Notes under the pieces: model-generated
What the model saw: the letters and a program-made list of their open reading frames with translations, nothing else
The model's database searches: none
What the model was told of the DNA's origin: nothing
Program-made: the position numbers and the translations under genes
Shown: piece after piece, positions 9,335 to 18,432 of the stretch
Position numbering within the stretch: the first letter of the stretch is position 1
How the letters are laid out: every line of letters begins with the position of its first letter
Source: Promethearchaeota archaeon
GTDB lineage: Archaea > Asgardarchaeota > Lokiarchaeia > Sigyniarchaeales > SOKP01
DNA: 64,000 nucleotides
NCBI GenBank assembly: GCA_019057865.1
Contig: JAHLWP010000004.1
Span: 100,045 to 164,044 of the forward strand
Direction of reading: 5' to 3'

Positions 9335-10438
9335 GTGAAGAGTAAATATCTGAACCTAATTGTTATTGTTTTAGTACTCATATTTTTATTAAGTGCAATT
9401 CCTGCGGTTATAGGTAAGTCCCGCGAAAGTTATTTAATTAATTTTATATATAGTAATGAAATTGAAGGTTTTGGATTTTCAAATTCTAAGGATAATGGTG
9501 AAACTGTTTCATATGAAGCTACTGCTTATGCATTGCAAATCTTAGATTCCTCTGGAAAAAACCCTCATGATGCCTCTTTACTTAAGGATAATTTAAAAGA
9601 GAATATAACAGAGATATTTAATGAAGAAGATTTTATTTATGATTTATATTTTCTATTAAAATCACTTGAAATTTTAGAAGATTCACCTGATGCCGATTTA
9701 AAAGATAGGATTTCTGAATATCTTAATCAAACTGAGCAGGATGGAGGGGGTTTTTCTATATCGAATACATCTACTTCGGTCAGTATAAGTTCGACTTATT
9801 TCGTTATTCAAATCTTTTCTTTAATTAATGAATCTGTAAATATTCATAAAAATGAAACTTTACATAAAAATTGGGTATTATCTTGTAATAATACTGGTGG
9901 CGGTTATGGTGGGAATAGCAGCTTATCCTCCACATTGTTAAGTACTTATTATGCTGCTTCAATTTTAACTGATTTAGGATTCAGTCCAGATGATCTAGTT
10001 AATGTTAGTCAGACTCTAGATTATTTTAAATCATTTTATGTAAACAATACGGGTGATATAAATAATTATGGGGGGTATTTACCTGATGATTCAGCTATAT
10101 TTGCTTTACTAAGCAGTACGTTTTATTGTGTTAATAAAATAGATTTAATTGAACCTCAAGACTTAAATAAGGGTCCCACAGTCAATTGGGTAATAGATCA
10201 TCAAAATTTTATAGATGGGGGTTTTGTAGATACCACTTATGGTGATGAAGAAAAATCTTCTTCAATTGTCAGTTCTTATTTTGCTTTTGAAATCTTAAAC
10301 ACATTTAACTCTCTAAGTGTATTAAATGAAGATGTTTGGATGGTAGAGTTTAATTATTGGATTTTAATAGCAGTTTTAGGTAGTATTGGATTCACTATCT
10401 TTCTTATCTATGTTATTTGGCGAAAAAGAAGAGTATAA
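9335..10438 (+). CDS. Membrane-anchored terpenoid-cyclase-fold (prenyltransferase-repeat) protein
   Basis: A 367-residue exported protein starting at GTG. It has an N-terminal signal or anchor helix (about residues 5-25), an extracellular body and a C-terminal membrane helix (about 342-362) ending with the positive tail WRKRRV. The body carries repeats of the prenyltransferase/squalene-cyclase toroid: a Gly-rich turn such as QDGGGFSI, TGGGYGG, NYGGY or DGGFVD, followed by a helix with (S/T)xYFxxxI. The Asp/Cys/His zinc triad of protein prenyltransferases is not obvious, so enzymatic activity is doubtful. It may act as a binding or adhesion domain outside the cell. Many Asn-x-Ser/Thr sites are consistent with archaeal N-glycosylation. 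Confidence 0.75.
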   Translation: MKSKYLNLIVIVLVLIFLLSAIPAVIGKSRESYLINFIYSNEIEGFGFSNSKDNGETVSYEATAYALQILDSSGKNPHDASLLKDNLKENITEIFNEEDFIYDLYFLLKSLEILEDSPDADLKDRISEYLNQTEQDGGGFSISNTSTSVSISSTYFVIQIFSLINESVNIHKNETLHKNWVLSCNNTGGGYGGNSSLSSTLLSTYYAASILTDLGFSPDDLVNVSQTLDYFKSFYVNNTGDINNYGGYLPDDSAIFALLSSTFYCVNKIDLIEPQDLNKGPTVNWVIDHQNFIDGGFVDTTYGDEEKSSSIVSSYFAFEILNTFNSLSVLNEDVWMVEFNYWILIAVLGSIGFTIFLIYVIWRKRRV

Positions 10439-10538
10439 ATCTCTTTCATTACTCTTTATGACTATATTAATAATCTCATTTAAATTTAGGGAAAGTTTCA
10501 AAAGTTTTGATATTATCAATTAATACTATTATTTAACG

Positions 10539-11402
10539 ATGGAAAATAAAATTCTAAATGGAAGAAATTTAGCAGATAAGTTAAATTTAGAATTAAAAGA
10601 AGAAATAAATAAATTTGTTAAAAAAACAGGAATCAAACCTAAATTAGCCGCGATATTAGTTGGTGAAGACCCAGCTTCAGAAGTTTATGTTAATATTAAA
10701 CGAAAAAAGTGTGCTGAGGCAGGTATTGAATCTATCTTAGTTAAATTGGATAAAGAAATTTCAAATGAAGAGTTATTAAATGAAATTGATAAATTAAATA
10801 AGGATAAAACTGTTCATGGTATTATTTTACAATTACCTCTTCCAAATAAATTACGTGAGAGTACAAATGAATTCATAGAAAAGATATTTCCTCTTAAAGA
10901 TGTAGATGGTTCTAGTCCTATTAACAAAGGTATGCTTTTTGATTATAATGAAGAATTAGCAGCATGTACTCCTAAAGGTATTATAGCTTTACTCGAATAT
11001 TATAATATAGATCTTAAGGGAAAAGATGTAGTTATTATTAATCGTTCCAATCTAGTAGGGAAACCACTAATTTTCATGCTTTTAAAACGAAACGCAACTG
11101 TAACGGTTTGTCATACATCAACAAAGAATATAGAGGAACATATGAGAAGAGCTGATATACTAATAGTAGCAGTAGGAATACCAAATTTTATAACTCAGGA
11201 GAAAATAAAAAAAGGAGCTATAATTATTGATGTCGGACAAAGTAGAGTTGAAGGGAAATTATTTGGAGATGTTGATTTTGATGATGTTCTTGAAAGATGC
11301 GCAGCGATAACCCCAACTCCTGGGGGAGTAGGACCTCTTACGGTAGCCTTTTTGCTCCAAAATACCTTCATTGCATATAAAAAACAAATAAAAATTTATT
11401 AA
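10539..11402 (+). CDS. folD: Bifunctional methylene-THF dehydrogenase / cyclohydrolase
   Basis: A 287-residue FolD enzyme. It interconverts 5,10-methylene-, methenyl- and 10-formyl-tetrahydrofolate in the cytosol, supplying one-carbon units for purines and serine/glycine metabolism. Visible signatures: catalytic YVNIK (Y-x3-K) after DPASE, GIILQLPLP, KDVDGSSPIN, CTPKGI, the Rossmann segment VVIINRSNLVGKP, and the C-terminal TPTPGGVGPLTVA. The length is normal. In many Asgard genomes FolD accompanies a Wood-Ljungdahl or tetrahydrofolate pathway, but no pathway neighbour is present here. Confidence 0.95.
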   Translation: MENKILNGRNLADKLNLELKEEINKFVKKTGIKPKLAAILVGEDPASEVYVNIKRKKCAEAGIESILVKLDKEISNEELLNEIDKLNKDKTVHGIILQLPLPNKLRESTNEFIEKIFPLKDVDGSSPINKGMLFDYNEELAACTPKGIIALLEYYNIDLKGKDVVIINRSNLVGKPLIFMLLKRNATVTVCHTSTKNIEEHMRRADILIVAVGIPNFITQEKIKKGAIIIDVGQSRVEGKLFGDVDFDDVLERCAAITPTPGGVGPLTVAFLLQNTFIAYKKQIKIY

Positions 11403-11505
11403 TTAATAGTTTAAAAAGAAATAGAAATAAATATATTAATTATTAATATAAAACATATAATCTTACTAAAGTAAGATCTTATACTCAAAAAAAAAAATCT
11501 GAATT

Positions 11506-11961
11506 ATGGCTATCCTTGAAGTGGGCGTGAATTTAGGCACTAAGAATCTTATCGAAATTAAATACTATTCTTCCTCAGATAATCTTTTGGATGCCGATTT
11601 AAGAGCAGGATTCCTTTCTGCTTTAGAATCCTTCACAACTGAAGTCTTTGGTGACAATATAAATGTAGTATCTCTTGCCTCATTTAAATTAGTCTGCTAT
11701 TCGGAAATGATTGCTTTACCAGGGGATGATCCTAATAATAAGCAACCTCTATTATCTTATGCCATAATTGAAAAAGAAACAGACACAACAATGGTTAAAC
11801 AATATTTGACTGAGATTTTATCTTATTTTCTTAATAGATATTCTTTGTATGATATCTTTGAAAAAAAATATAAATACTTTAAAACATTTGAAAGTCGAAT
11901 CAATGAAATTTTAGGCGATTTAAAACTAAAAACAGAAGATAGATTCCGATCTATATTTTAA
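11506..11961 (+). CDS. Longin/roadblock-like small protein
   Basis: A 151-residue cytosolic protein. Its first 120 residues alternate strand and helix, with the helix DLRAGFLSALESFTTEVFGD. This 'FLSA-x-xSF' helix is characteristic of the longin- or roadblock-like domains common in Asgard archaea, which in eukaryotes serve as platforms for small GTPases. It ends 22 bases before a TGS-domain GTPase gene on the same strand, and another protein with the same type of helix follows on the opposite strand (13186-14133). A GTPase/longin partnership is inferred. The fold is predicted from pattern only. Confidence 0.6.
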   Translation: MAILEVGVNLGTKNLIEIKYYSSSDNLLDADLRAGFLSALESFTTEVFGDNINVVSLASFKLVCYSEMIALPGDDPNNKQPLLSYAIIEKETDTTMVKQYLTEILSYFLNRYSLYDIFEKKYKYFKTFESRINEILGDLKLKTEDRFRSIF

Positions 11962-11982
11962 TTAACTTATAGAGGTTTTAAT

Positions 11983-13182
11983 TTGAGCTCTAATTTACCA
12001 CCTCAAGCTAAGGCCAAATATCAAGAGTATTTAGATGCTGGTTCTTTAGAGGAAAGAATAAAAAAACTTGAGGAATTTTTATCTTTAGTTCCTAAACATA
12101 AAGCTACAGAAAAAATAGTAGCCCTAAATCGCTCTCGCTTAGCTAAATTGAAAAAAGAATTTGAAAAAAAGCGATATATACAAAAAAGTACTCAAAAAAT
12201 TATATCTCCCTTTTCAATAAAGAAAGAGGGAATTCAAATAATCCTAATCAGTGATTTCCATACACCTGGAGCTGGTAAAACCTCTCTTTTAAATTATTTA
12301 ACTGGAGCTGCGAAAAAAAAGATTGGAAAATTTACCCCAATTCCAGAAATAGGAATTTACGAATATAATAAAATTAGATATCAAATTGTTGATATGCCTT
12401 CAATAATGGAGGGGGCTTCAAATGGAATTGGAAATGGTAAGGAAATTCTTTCTCAGCTAAGATCTTGCGATTTAATTTGCATTTGTATTGATTTATCACG
12501 CAATTATGAAGAACAAATGAACCTATTATTAAATGAATTAAATAACGCAAATATAAGGATAAATATTCCTCCACCACCAATAACAATTGAAAAAACAGGT
12601 TCTAATAAAATTCAAGTCTTATACTTGACAAGTGAAGCAAAAAACATCAATGAAAATCTTGATGAATTAACTGAAAGAATAAAAGAAATTGTTCATGAAG
12701 GTGGCCTCAGAAATGCAATAGTCAGGGTTTATGGTAGAATTACACTTGAAAAAGTTGTTGATGCATTAAATCCTTCAATAGTTTATAAAAAAGCAATTAT
12801 AATTGGAACTAAGGGGGATCTAGCTCATACTCAAGAAATATTTGAAAATTTAAAAAAATTATATTCAGAAACATTTCCAATAATCATTGGAACTAGTGTA
12901 AAAAAAAGTGAATTTCCAGATAATTTTGGCGAAATTTTACTAAAATATTTGGATAAAATAAGAATCTACACTATGAATTTTGGAATAATTGCAGAAAAGC
13001 CTTTAATTATCAATAAAGAAAATGCTACTGTAAAAGAGGTTGCAAATAAAATCCATAGAAGTTTTGTTGAGTTATTCGATCATGCAATAGTAATCAGAGA
13101 AGCAGATCGCCAAAAGCGTAAAAAAGTAGGTACAGAATATCAATTAAAAGATAATGATGTTATTGAACTACACTTAATTTAA
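11983..13182 (+). CDS. Drg/Rbg-like TGS-domain GTPase with degenerate G motifs
   Basis: A 399-residue protein from TTG, preceded by AGAGGT. The order matches eukaryotic/archaeal Drg: a basic helical N-terminus (to about residue 75), a G domain, and a C-terminal TGS domain (about 328-399, from IRIYTMNFG to DNDVIELHLI). The Drg signature DLPGIIEGA appears as DMPSIMEGASNGIGNGKE. Two canonical glycines are lost: the P-loop reads HTPGAGKTS (H93 where GxxxxGK has Gly), and G3 DxxG reads D137-M-P-S140. G4 is TKGD (266-269). Drg proteins act with a Dfrp partner on ribosomes. The altered motifs suggest changed nucleotide handling and possibly a different job, perhaps with the adjacent longin-like protein. 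Confidence 0.8.
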   Translation: MSSNLPPQAKAKYQEYLDAGSLEERIKKLEEFLSLVPKHKATEKIVALNRSRLAKLKKEFEKKRYIQKSTQKIISPFSIKKEGIQIILISDFHTPGAGKTSLLNYLTGAAKKKIGKFTPIPEIGIYEYNKIRYQIVDMPSIMEGASNGIGNGKEILSQLRSCDLICICIDLSRNYEEQMNLLLNELNNANIRINIPPPPITIEKTGSNKIQVLYLTSEAKNINENLDELTERIKEIVHEGGLRNAIVRVYGRITLEKVVDALNPSIVYKKAIIIGTKGDLAHTQEIFENLKKLYSETFPIIIGTSVKKSEFPDNFGEILLKYLDKIRIYTMNFGIIAEKPLIINKENATVKEVANKIHRSFVELFDHAIVIREADRQKRKKVGTEYQLKDNDVIELHLI

Positions 13183-13185
13183 TTT

Positions 13186-14133
13186 TTAATTTAAATAATC
13201 CTCAATATTGTCATTCATATTTAGGATTGAAGATATGGTAGTAGTAAGCTCCTCATCAGTAATCTCTTCTTTATTAATTAACTTTAAAGCTAAATCTCTA
13301 TACTTCATCCAATTGCTTTTTGAAGATATAAGCTTTAACTTAGTAGAAAACGAGTATAAATTAATATAAATATCCTTATAATCACCATCACGAATAGCTT
13401 TGGAACCCATTCCTTCAATTGTAGCTGGTAATGATGTTTTTACTTTATTTAAATAATAATTCAATTTAAGCTTTGTATCCTTATATAAACCTTTAAGTTT
13501 TTTTAATTCCTCTTGATAAACCATAAAAAATCTTTCATCTCTTAATCGTTCGCATAATTTAAGTATTCGTTCTACAATTAGTAATTTCTCAATAATCGCT
13601 GCTTTATTGAATTTTTCAATAAGTAATTCTCTTTCTTGAATTATAACTTTTTTTTCTTGTACAGAATGATCCTTCCTATGTGACCAAATTGTTTTTAGAA
13701 AATGTTCTGGTTTTTCAAGTAATGATGTTCCTTCTATTAATTTCTTGTTAGATAATATCAATTCTGAAAGAGCTTTATCTAAGATCTTAAGTTCTTTTTT
13801 ATCTTCAACCCAATCGAGAATATTTTGTTTAAATTTTAATAAAACTTTTATAAATTTAGGAATTAATTTAGTAATATTTTTATAATCTTGCTTATCGGCA
13901 ATAATTACTAAATCTGCTTCAATTTCCTCCAAAGATGTTATATATACTGTATAGTCACCTAACTCAATATTCTTTAATTCTTTTGAACCTTCAAGAACTA
14001 ATTCTGAAATAAAGCTTTTTATAGCTGAAAAAAAGCTACTAAATATTTCCATCTTTCCAGACTCAATGTCTTGGAAATTTTTTTCATACATCAATGAACC
14101 GGAATGGCTAAAAAGAAATATAGAATAAAGCAT
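13186..14133 (-). CDS. Longin-like N-terminal domain protein with helical tail
   Basis: A 315-residue protein. Residues 1-110 look like a longin/roadblock-type sensor: start MLYSIFLFSHSGSLMYEKNF, then the helix FSSFFSAIKSFISEL, strands ELGDYTVYITSLEE and DLVIIADKQD, and a closing helix with IPKFIKVLLKFK. The remaining 200 residues are long, charged helices, probably a coiled or helical bundle. The gene is convergent with the TGS GTPase gene, with stop codons 3 bases apart. With the small longin-like protein at 11506, it makes a three-gene group around one GTPase. The function is not known. Confidence 0.6.
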   Translation of the reverse strand: MLYSIFLFSHSGSLMYEKNFQDIESGKMEIFSSFFSAIKSFISELVLEGSKELKNIELGDYTVYITSLEEIEADLVIIADKQDYKNITKLIPKFIKVLLKFKQNILDWVEDKKELKILDKALSELILSNKKLIEGTSLLEKPEHFLKTIWSHRKDHSVQEKKVIIQERELLIEKFNKAAIIEKLLIVERILKLCERLRDERFFMVYQEELKKLKGLYKDTKLKLNYYLNKVKTSLPATIEGMGSKAIRDGDYKDIYINLYSFSTKLKLISSKSNWMKYRDLALKLINKEEITDEELTTTISSILNMNDNIEDYLN

Positions 14134-14227
14134 AAAATTTTTGAGTTAAATTTTAATTTTCCCAATAAAATCTTATTGAATTATAATATTAATTAATAAA
14201 TTTTTACGATATAATAAATTTATATAC

Positions 14228-16870
14228 TTAATATTTGATGCGTTCAATTATTTTAGGGATTTCAGAAAGTTCTTTTTTATATTTGATATTTAAATTCATT
14301 ATTCCTTCTATAATGTTTTTTATACTCTCCAAACTGTAGATTAAATTTTCTAAATAATCAATAATATCTCCCTTAAATACTATTATTTTATATTCATCAT
14401 TTAAATAACTAGATATCCCTTTTATAGATAAATTTTTATTAGTTCGTAGATTTAGAATTATCTTTTCAAGTTTCAATCTCCCACAATCACAATAGGGATT
14501 ATCTTTACAATTGCAATTGAATATATCCCCTGTTAACTTCGTTATAAATTCAATAAATTCATTAGAAAATGTTTTTCGTTTTTTCACATAATCGGCATTC
14601 ATCAATGATAATACACTAGCACTAAATAAATTATTTGAGAGATATTTCATTCTAACATTTTTAGCCAAATCAGCGACAATTTTTGTAGCTAAATATACAT
14701 TTTTAATTGGTTTGATTTCAAGGGCAATTTCATTAATAGATTTCTCATTCTTTTTAATAATTTCTATAATTTCTAAACATTGATCAATTTTTAAGAAGGA
14801 TTTGGCAATTGCTTGCCCTAATTGTGTTGATTTAAGAAGAAAATTTTCTTTTATTCTTATCAATTTCAGAGAATTTAGTTTTTTTAGAAAAGAGTCTAAA
14901 TCGAAGTTATCATTGATTAAATATGAATAGAACTCATAAATTTTATCTTTTGTAATTCCCTCTTTAAAAACTGAAATAAATGCCAAAATTTCGGTAAGAG
15001 ATTTATCATCACTAGGAGATAACTCGAAATCTTTGATTTTTCCATTCAATAATTTTATTGCAATATTTTCTTCGGTTTCTTTCATTCTCGGAGAATAAAG
15101 TTTTCCAGGTTCTACAAGAACATAAGCAAGCCCTAATTCATGCTTTTTTAATCTACCAGCTCTTCCTAACATCTGCTCAAATTCTGCCACTGATAACCAT
15201 TTTATTCCCATCGCTAAAGATTCAAATATAACCTGTCTTGCGGGGAGATCTACTCCTGCTGCTAATGCAGCAGTAGCAACTACACCTGCGATTCTTTGTG
15301 CCTGAAACTCTGTTTCAATAATTTTTCTTTCTTCATTTGTTAATCCAGAATGATAAGCTTTTATTTTAATTCCTTTTGTACAAAAATATTGTGTTAGAGA
15401 CTCACATTTCTTTCTTGTGTTTGTAAAAATTATTGATTGTCCTTTGTACCCATATTGTGATCTTTTTGAAAAAGCTTTTCTTACTATCCTTGCTATAAAT
15501 TTTTGTTTGATTGTTTCATTTAAGCATAATAATAAATGGCGTTCAATAGGAACGGGTCTATTATTGTACATAATTAATTTGCAATTTAAATTTTCTGCTA
15601 GAAGCTCTGGTTCTCCAACTGTAGCACTTAGATATAAAAATTGAGCTTCATAAAGAGATTTTAGGCGAGCAATAAAACCATCCAAAAGAAAACCCCTATC
15701 AGGGTCTATAAGGGTTTGAACTTCATCGATAATGATGGTTCCAATATTTCCTAATTTTTTTTTATTTCCACTTCTTAATATATAATCAATGGCTTCATAA
15801 GTGGCGATGATTATATCGGCATTAATTAGACTTTCTAAATTGTCATCCTCTTCTTTTTTTTCAAATAAAGATTCTCCAACTCTTTTAAGAATTATTAAGT
15901 TTAAAGGCTTATATATCTGTTTAAATGATTCAGTTCTTAGATTAGCTAAGGCTACTATTGGAACTAAATACAACATTTTTTTATTTTTATTTTTAAGCAC
16001 CTTAGTAACTCCTGCTAACTCGCCTACTAATGTTTTACCTGCTGATGTAGGAGCCATAATTAATTGATCATTGTATTCTGATAAGAGACCCTTTTCAATT
16101 GCAATTGCTTGGATTGGTAATAAAGTAGAAATATTCTGATTTTTCAGTAATGTTTTAAATGATGATATGATATCCAATTTTTCTACTTTATAATCAAGAT
16201 ATTTCTTACTAATAGTAGGGCTTTTCTCTATATTATATAAAGTTATATCTCTATTCAAAATTGGATCGAAATCAGATTTAAATGCCGAAATGACTTTATT
16301 GATATCCTTAAATTTCAGTATCATATGTTGAAAGAAATTTTTTAATTTAGGACTAACTTGTCCTTCAGAGAATAAGCCTGAGAGTTTTGCTTGTCTAATA
16401 ATAATATCATATGCACAATCAGCACAAATTTTTTGATTTTTAAAAGATTTAATTTGAAAGCCCTCATTTAAAATTGTGAATTTCTGTTCATCCAAACATG
16501 AATTACAGAATGTTAAATTAACTATCTTATTCTTATCAAATTGAAAATTATTCAACATTTCTTTTACTGGTATAAAGTCTTCCGAAGGAGTTTGATTCGA
16601 AAAAGCAATGAATTTATTCTCATTTGATAGTAAAAATTTCTTAAAAATACGTGGATTTACAGGGTTTATTGCTCCATCCTTGTCAATTTTATTAAAATTT
16701 AATGGGCGCATTTTATTCTTGAAATCTAGCCCAAAAATAACTGTTCCTCTAAAAAATGGTTCATTTACATAAGAAAAAGTAAAATTTTTTTGCTTAAATG
16801 ATTTTAAATAAAAGAAATTTACATTGAAAACTAATTCTTTCTTAGATTCACGATTTTTATCTAAAACCAT
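14228..16870 (-). CDS. Ski2/Hel308-like DEAD/DEAH helicase with zinc clusters
   Basis: A superfamily 2 helicase of 880 residues from the ATG at 16870. Motifs seen: I APTSAGKT, II DEVQ, III YLSAT, V AAGVDLPARQVIF and VI EQMLGRAGR, flanked by a long N-terminal region and a helical C-terminus. The N-terminal part carries CNSC and CADC pairs (a four-Cys zinc site). Near residue 780 lies a Cys-rich CNCKDNPYCDCG cluster. This layout resembles archaeal helicases annotated with DUF5814. A role in nucleic-acid repair or RNA handling is likely but unproven. A TTG at 16897 would extend the frame by nine codons. The TATA-like element at 16907-16917 would place the transcript start downstream of that TTG, so the ATG is preferred. 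Confidence 0.85.
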   Translation of the reverse strand: MVLDKNRESKKELVFNVNFFYLKSFKQKNFTFSYVNEPFFRGTVIFGLDFKNKMRPLNFNKIDKDGAINPVNPRIFKKFLLSNENKFIAFSNQTPSEDFIPVKEMLNNFQFDKNKIVNLTFCNSCLDEQKFTILNEGFQIKSFKNQKICADCAYDIIIRQAKLSGLFSEGQVSPKLKNFFQHMILKFKDINKVISAFKSDFDPILNRDITLYNIEKSPTISKKYLDYKVEKLDIISSFKTLLKNQNISTLLPIQAIAIEKGLLSEYNDQLIMAPTSAGKTLVGELAGVTKVLKNKNKKMLYLVPIVALANLRTESFKQIYKPLNLIILKRVGESLFEKKEEDDNLESLINADIIIATYEAIDYILRSGNKKKLGNIGTIIIDEVQTLIDPDRGFLLDGFIARLKSLYEAQFLYLSATVGEPELLAENLNCKLIMYNNRPVPIERHLLLCLNETIKQKFIARIVRKAFSKRSQYGYKGQSIIFTNTRKKCESLTQYFCTKGIKIKAYHSGLTNEERKIIETEFQAQRIAGVVATAALAAGVDLPARQVIFESLAMGIKWLSVAEFEQMLGRAGRLKKHELGLAYVLVEPGKLYSPRMKETEENIAIKLLNGKIKDFELSPSDDKSLTEILAFISVFKEGITKDKIYEFYSYLINDNFDLDSFLKKLNSLKLIRIKENFLLKSTQLGQAIAKSFLKIDQCLEIIEIIKKNEKSINEIALEIKPIKNVYLATKIVADLAKNVRMKYLSNNLFSASVLSLMNADYVKKRKTFSNEFIEFITKLTGDIFNCNCKDNPYCDCGRLKLEKIILNLRTNKNLSIKGISSYLNDEYKIIVFKGDIIDYLENLIYSLESIKNIIEGIMNLNIKYKKELSEIPKIIERIKY

Positions 16871-16906
16871 GAAAAATTTCTTTAAAGGAAAAGTCAAATT
16901 AAAACA

Positions 16907-16917
16907 CTTTTATATTC
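16907..16917 (-). promoter_or_regulatory. TATA-like element of the helicase gene
   Basis: On the minus strand this reads GAATATAAAAG, a good archaeal TATA box. It is centred about 41 bases before the ATG at 16870. With the usual spacing of about 25 bases the transcript would start near 16885, giving a leader of roughly 15 bases. This supports the ATG over the upstream TTG. Confidence 0.5.
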
Positions 16918-16955
16918 TACAAATAAACCAGAATAAATAATATAAAAAAATTTCA

Positions 16956-17117
16956 TTAGAATCCAAATACTTCCTTGATTTTATCATAGATCTCTTTAAT
17001 TTCTCTAAGCTTAGCTTCGTCCCCTTGGTTTAAAAAGTGGGAAACCCACTCGGAAAGTCCCCCTTTGTTTATCCATTCAAGAAAGTATTCTACCGCTTGT
17101 CTATCCTCAGCAGACAT
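16956..17117 (-). CDS. Small helical protein (53 residues)
   Basis: A short gene reading MSAEDRQAVEYFLEWINKGG to a C-terminus KIKEVFGF. It has a balanced amphipathic composition (Trp-containing helix, charged linker, second helix), codon use like its neighbours and a well-formed ATG. It lies between the helicase and the divergent DnaJ-type zinc-finger gene. No family is recognised; it could be a small adaptor. Homologues in related genomes would be needed to confirm it. Confidence 0.5.
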   Translation of the reverse strand: MSAEDRQAVEYFLEWINKGGLSEWVSHFLNQGDEAKLREIKEIYDKIKEVFGF

Positions 17118-17364
17118 TTTTAAACTTTTACTTCCTAGTTGTTTTTTAATTGTTTTAGATTATGAATTCTATCTATATAAAAATATAAATTAATCTATTT
17201 TAAAATTAATCTATTTTATGAATTTGTGTTCTATCATCTAATTAAAGATAGAAAAAAATAATCTATTGAAATTGAGAAGGAGTTATAAATAATTCTATTT
17301 TATATTTTTATAATTTCAATTCATAAAAAACTATTTAAAAAAAAATTCTTATGTGATTAAAAAA

Positions 17365-18324
17365 ATGCCAGACGTGCGTATAAAAACACCTAATTTAGAT
17401 GATATTTTCGAGAAATGGAAACAACGTTCTGTAAGAAAAGATCGTAAAAATATGGAAAAGCAATTTGGAACAAAAGGAGCCATGTTCTCCTTAGATGCTG
17501 TAAGTGCAGCAGAATATGTAAAAGAAACTATGAAGGAAGCCGCAATATATTTTGCTGTTAAAAAAACTCTTGGAGCTGCCCCCAAAGGGAAGGATGATAA
17601 TACTGTTATGGCACCCAGAGTGAGCAGAGAAACTTATTATTCTTTTAAAGGTGCTGGTAAAATAAATAAAGAAAATTGGAAGGATGATGATAAAGTCCCT
17701 ATGTATGAGTCAATTCAAGCAGTTTCATGTAAAACATGTAAAGGTAGAGGATATACTGATGATAAATGTAAAACATGCAAAGGAACTGGAAAAATAGAAG
17801 AAAATTTGATGGTTTTAGTAGGGGAAGAACAAAAAAAGGAAAAAAAACTATTCTCGTATCCTTGTGCTGCCTGTTATGGTACGGGGAATAGACGCGAGCA
17901 ATGTAAAGAATGTGGAGGGCATAAAAATCTGTATAAGTATGAAATTCTTCCTGTTCCCTTTCAAACTGTAGTAACTGGAGTTCCTATACTTCATAGTTCC
18001 GCTCAAACGAAATATGAAAAGGAAATTGGAGAAGATCTTCATAAAATGATAGAAGAGGTAGAAGGAATCAGATTTAGTGAATTTAAGGATTTAGAATCTA
18101 AAGCAGAAGCCTCTCTTGGTTATATGAATAAGAATATTAAGAAAACAATATCAGCAGCAGCAAGCGATCATAAAACCTATCAGAAGGATAAAGATTCACA
18201 AATCACTACTCAGATCTACCTCTTCCCTATGATTCAAATGTTTTGCGAGACCAAAAAGGGTTCAAAATTTGAAATTTATAGTCTAGGTTCAGGAAATAAA
18301 TTTATGGTATATTCAAATTTCTAA
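17365..18324 (+). CDS. DnaJ-type zinc-finger domain protein without J domain
   Basis: A 319-residue cytosolic protein. The centre (about residues 120-190) has the CxxCxGxG repeats of the DnaJ/Hsp40 zinc domain: CKTCKGRGY, CKTCKGTGK, CAACYGTGN and CKECGGHKN. There is no HPD-bearing J domain, so it cannot recruit Hsp70 in the usual way. The flanks are Lys-rich and helical. A GTG at 17353 would add four codons, but the ATG fits the start better. Similar four-repeat zinc domains occur in chaperones and in some membrane-trafficking proteins. The role here is open. Confidence 0.7.
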   Translation: MPDVRIKTPNLDDIFEKWKQRSVRKDRKNMEKQFGTKGAMFSLDAVSAAEYVKETMKEAAIYFAVKKTLGAAPKGKDDNTVMAPRVSRETYYSFKGAGKINKENWKDDDKVPMYESIQAVSCKTCKGRGYTDDKCKTCKGTGKIEENLMVLVGEEQKKEKKLFSYPCAACYGTGNRREQCKECGGHKNLYKYEILPVPFQTVVTGVPILHSSAQTKYEKEIGEDLHKMIEEVEGIRFSEFKDLESKAEASLGYMNKNIKKTISAAASDHKTYQKDKDSQITTQIYLFPMIQMFCETKKGSKFEIYSLGSGNKFMVYSNF

Positions 18325-18432
18325 AAAATTCTATTTTTTTAATTTAATTTTTATATTTTTTAAATTATTTAAATTCTCTAACTACTTTGTGTATATTAAG
18401 AAAAATATTAAGATTCAGTGACACTTTTAAAA

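Noticed and set aside
16871..16897. TTG start of the helicase gene
   Set aside because: The TATA-like element at 16907-16917 predicts transcription starting downstream of the TTG.
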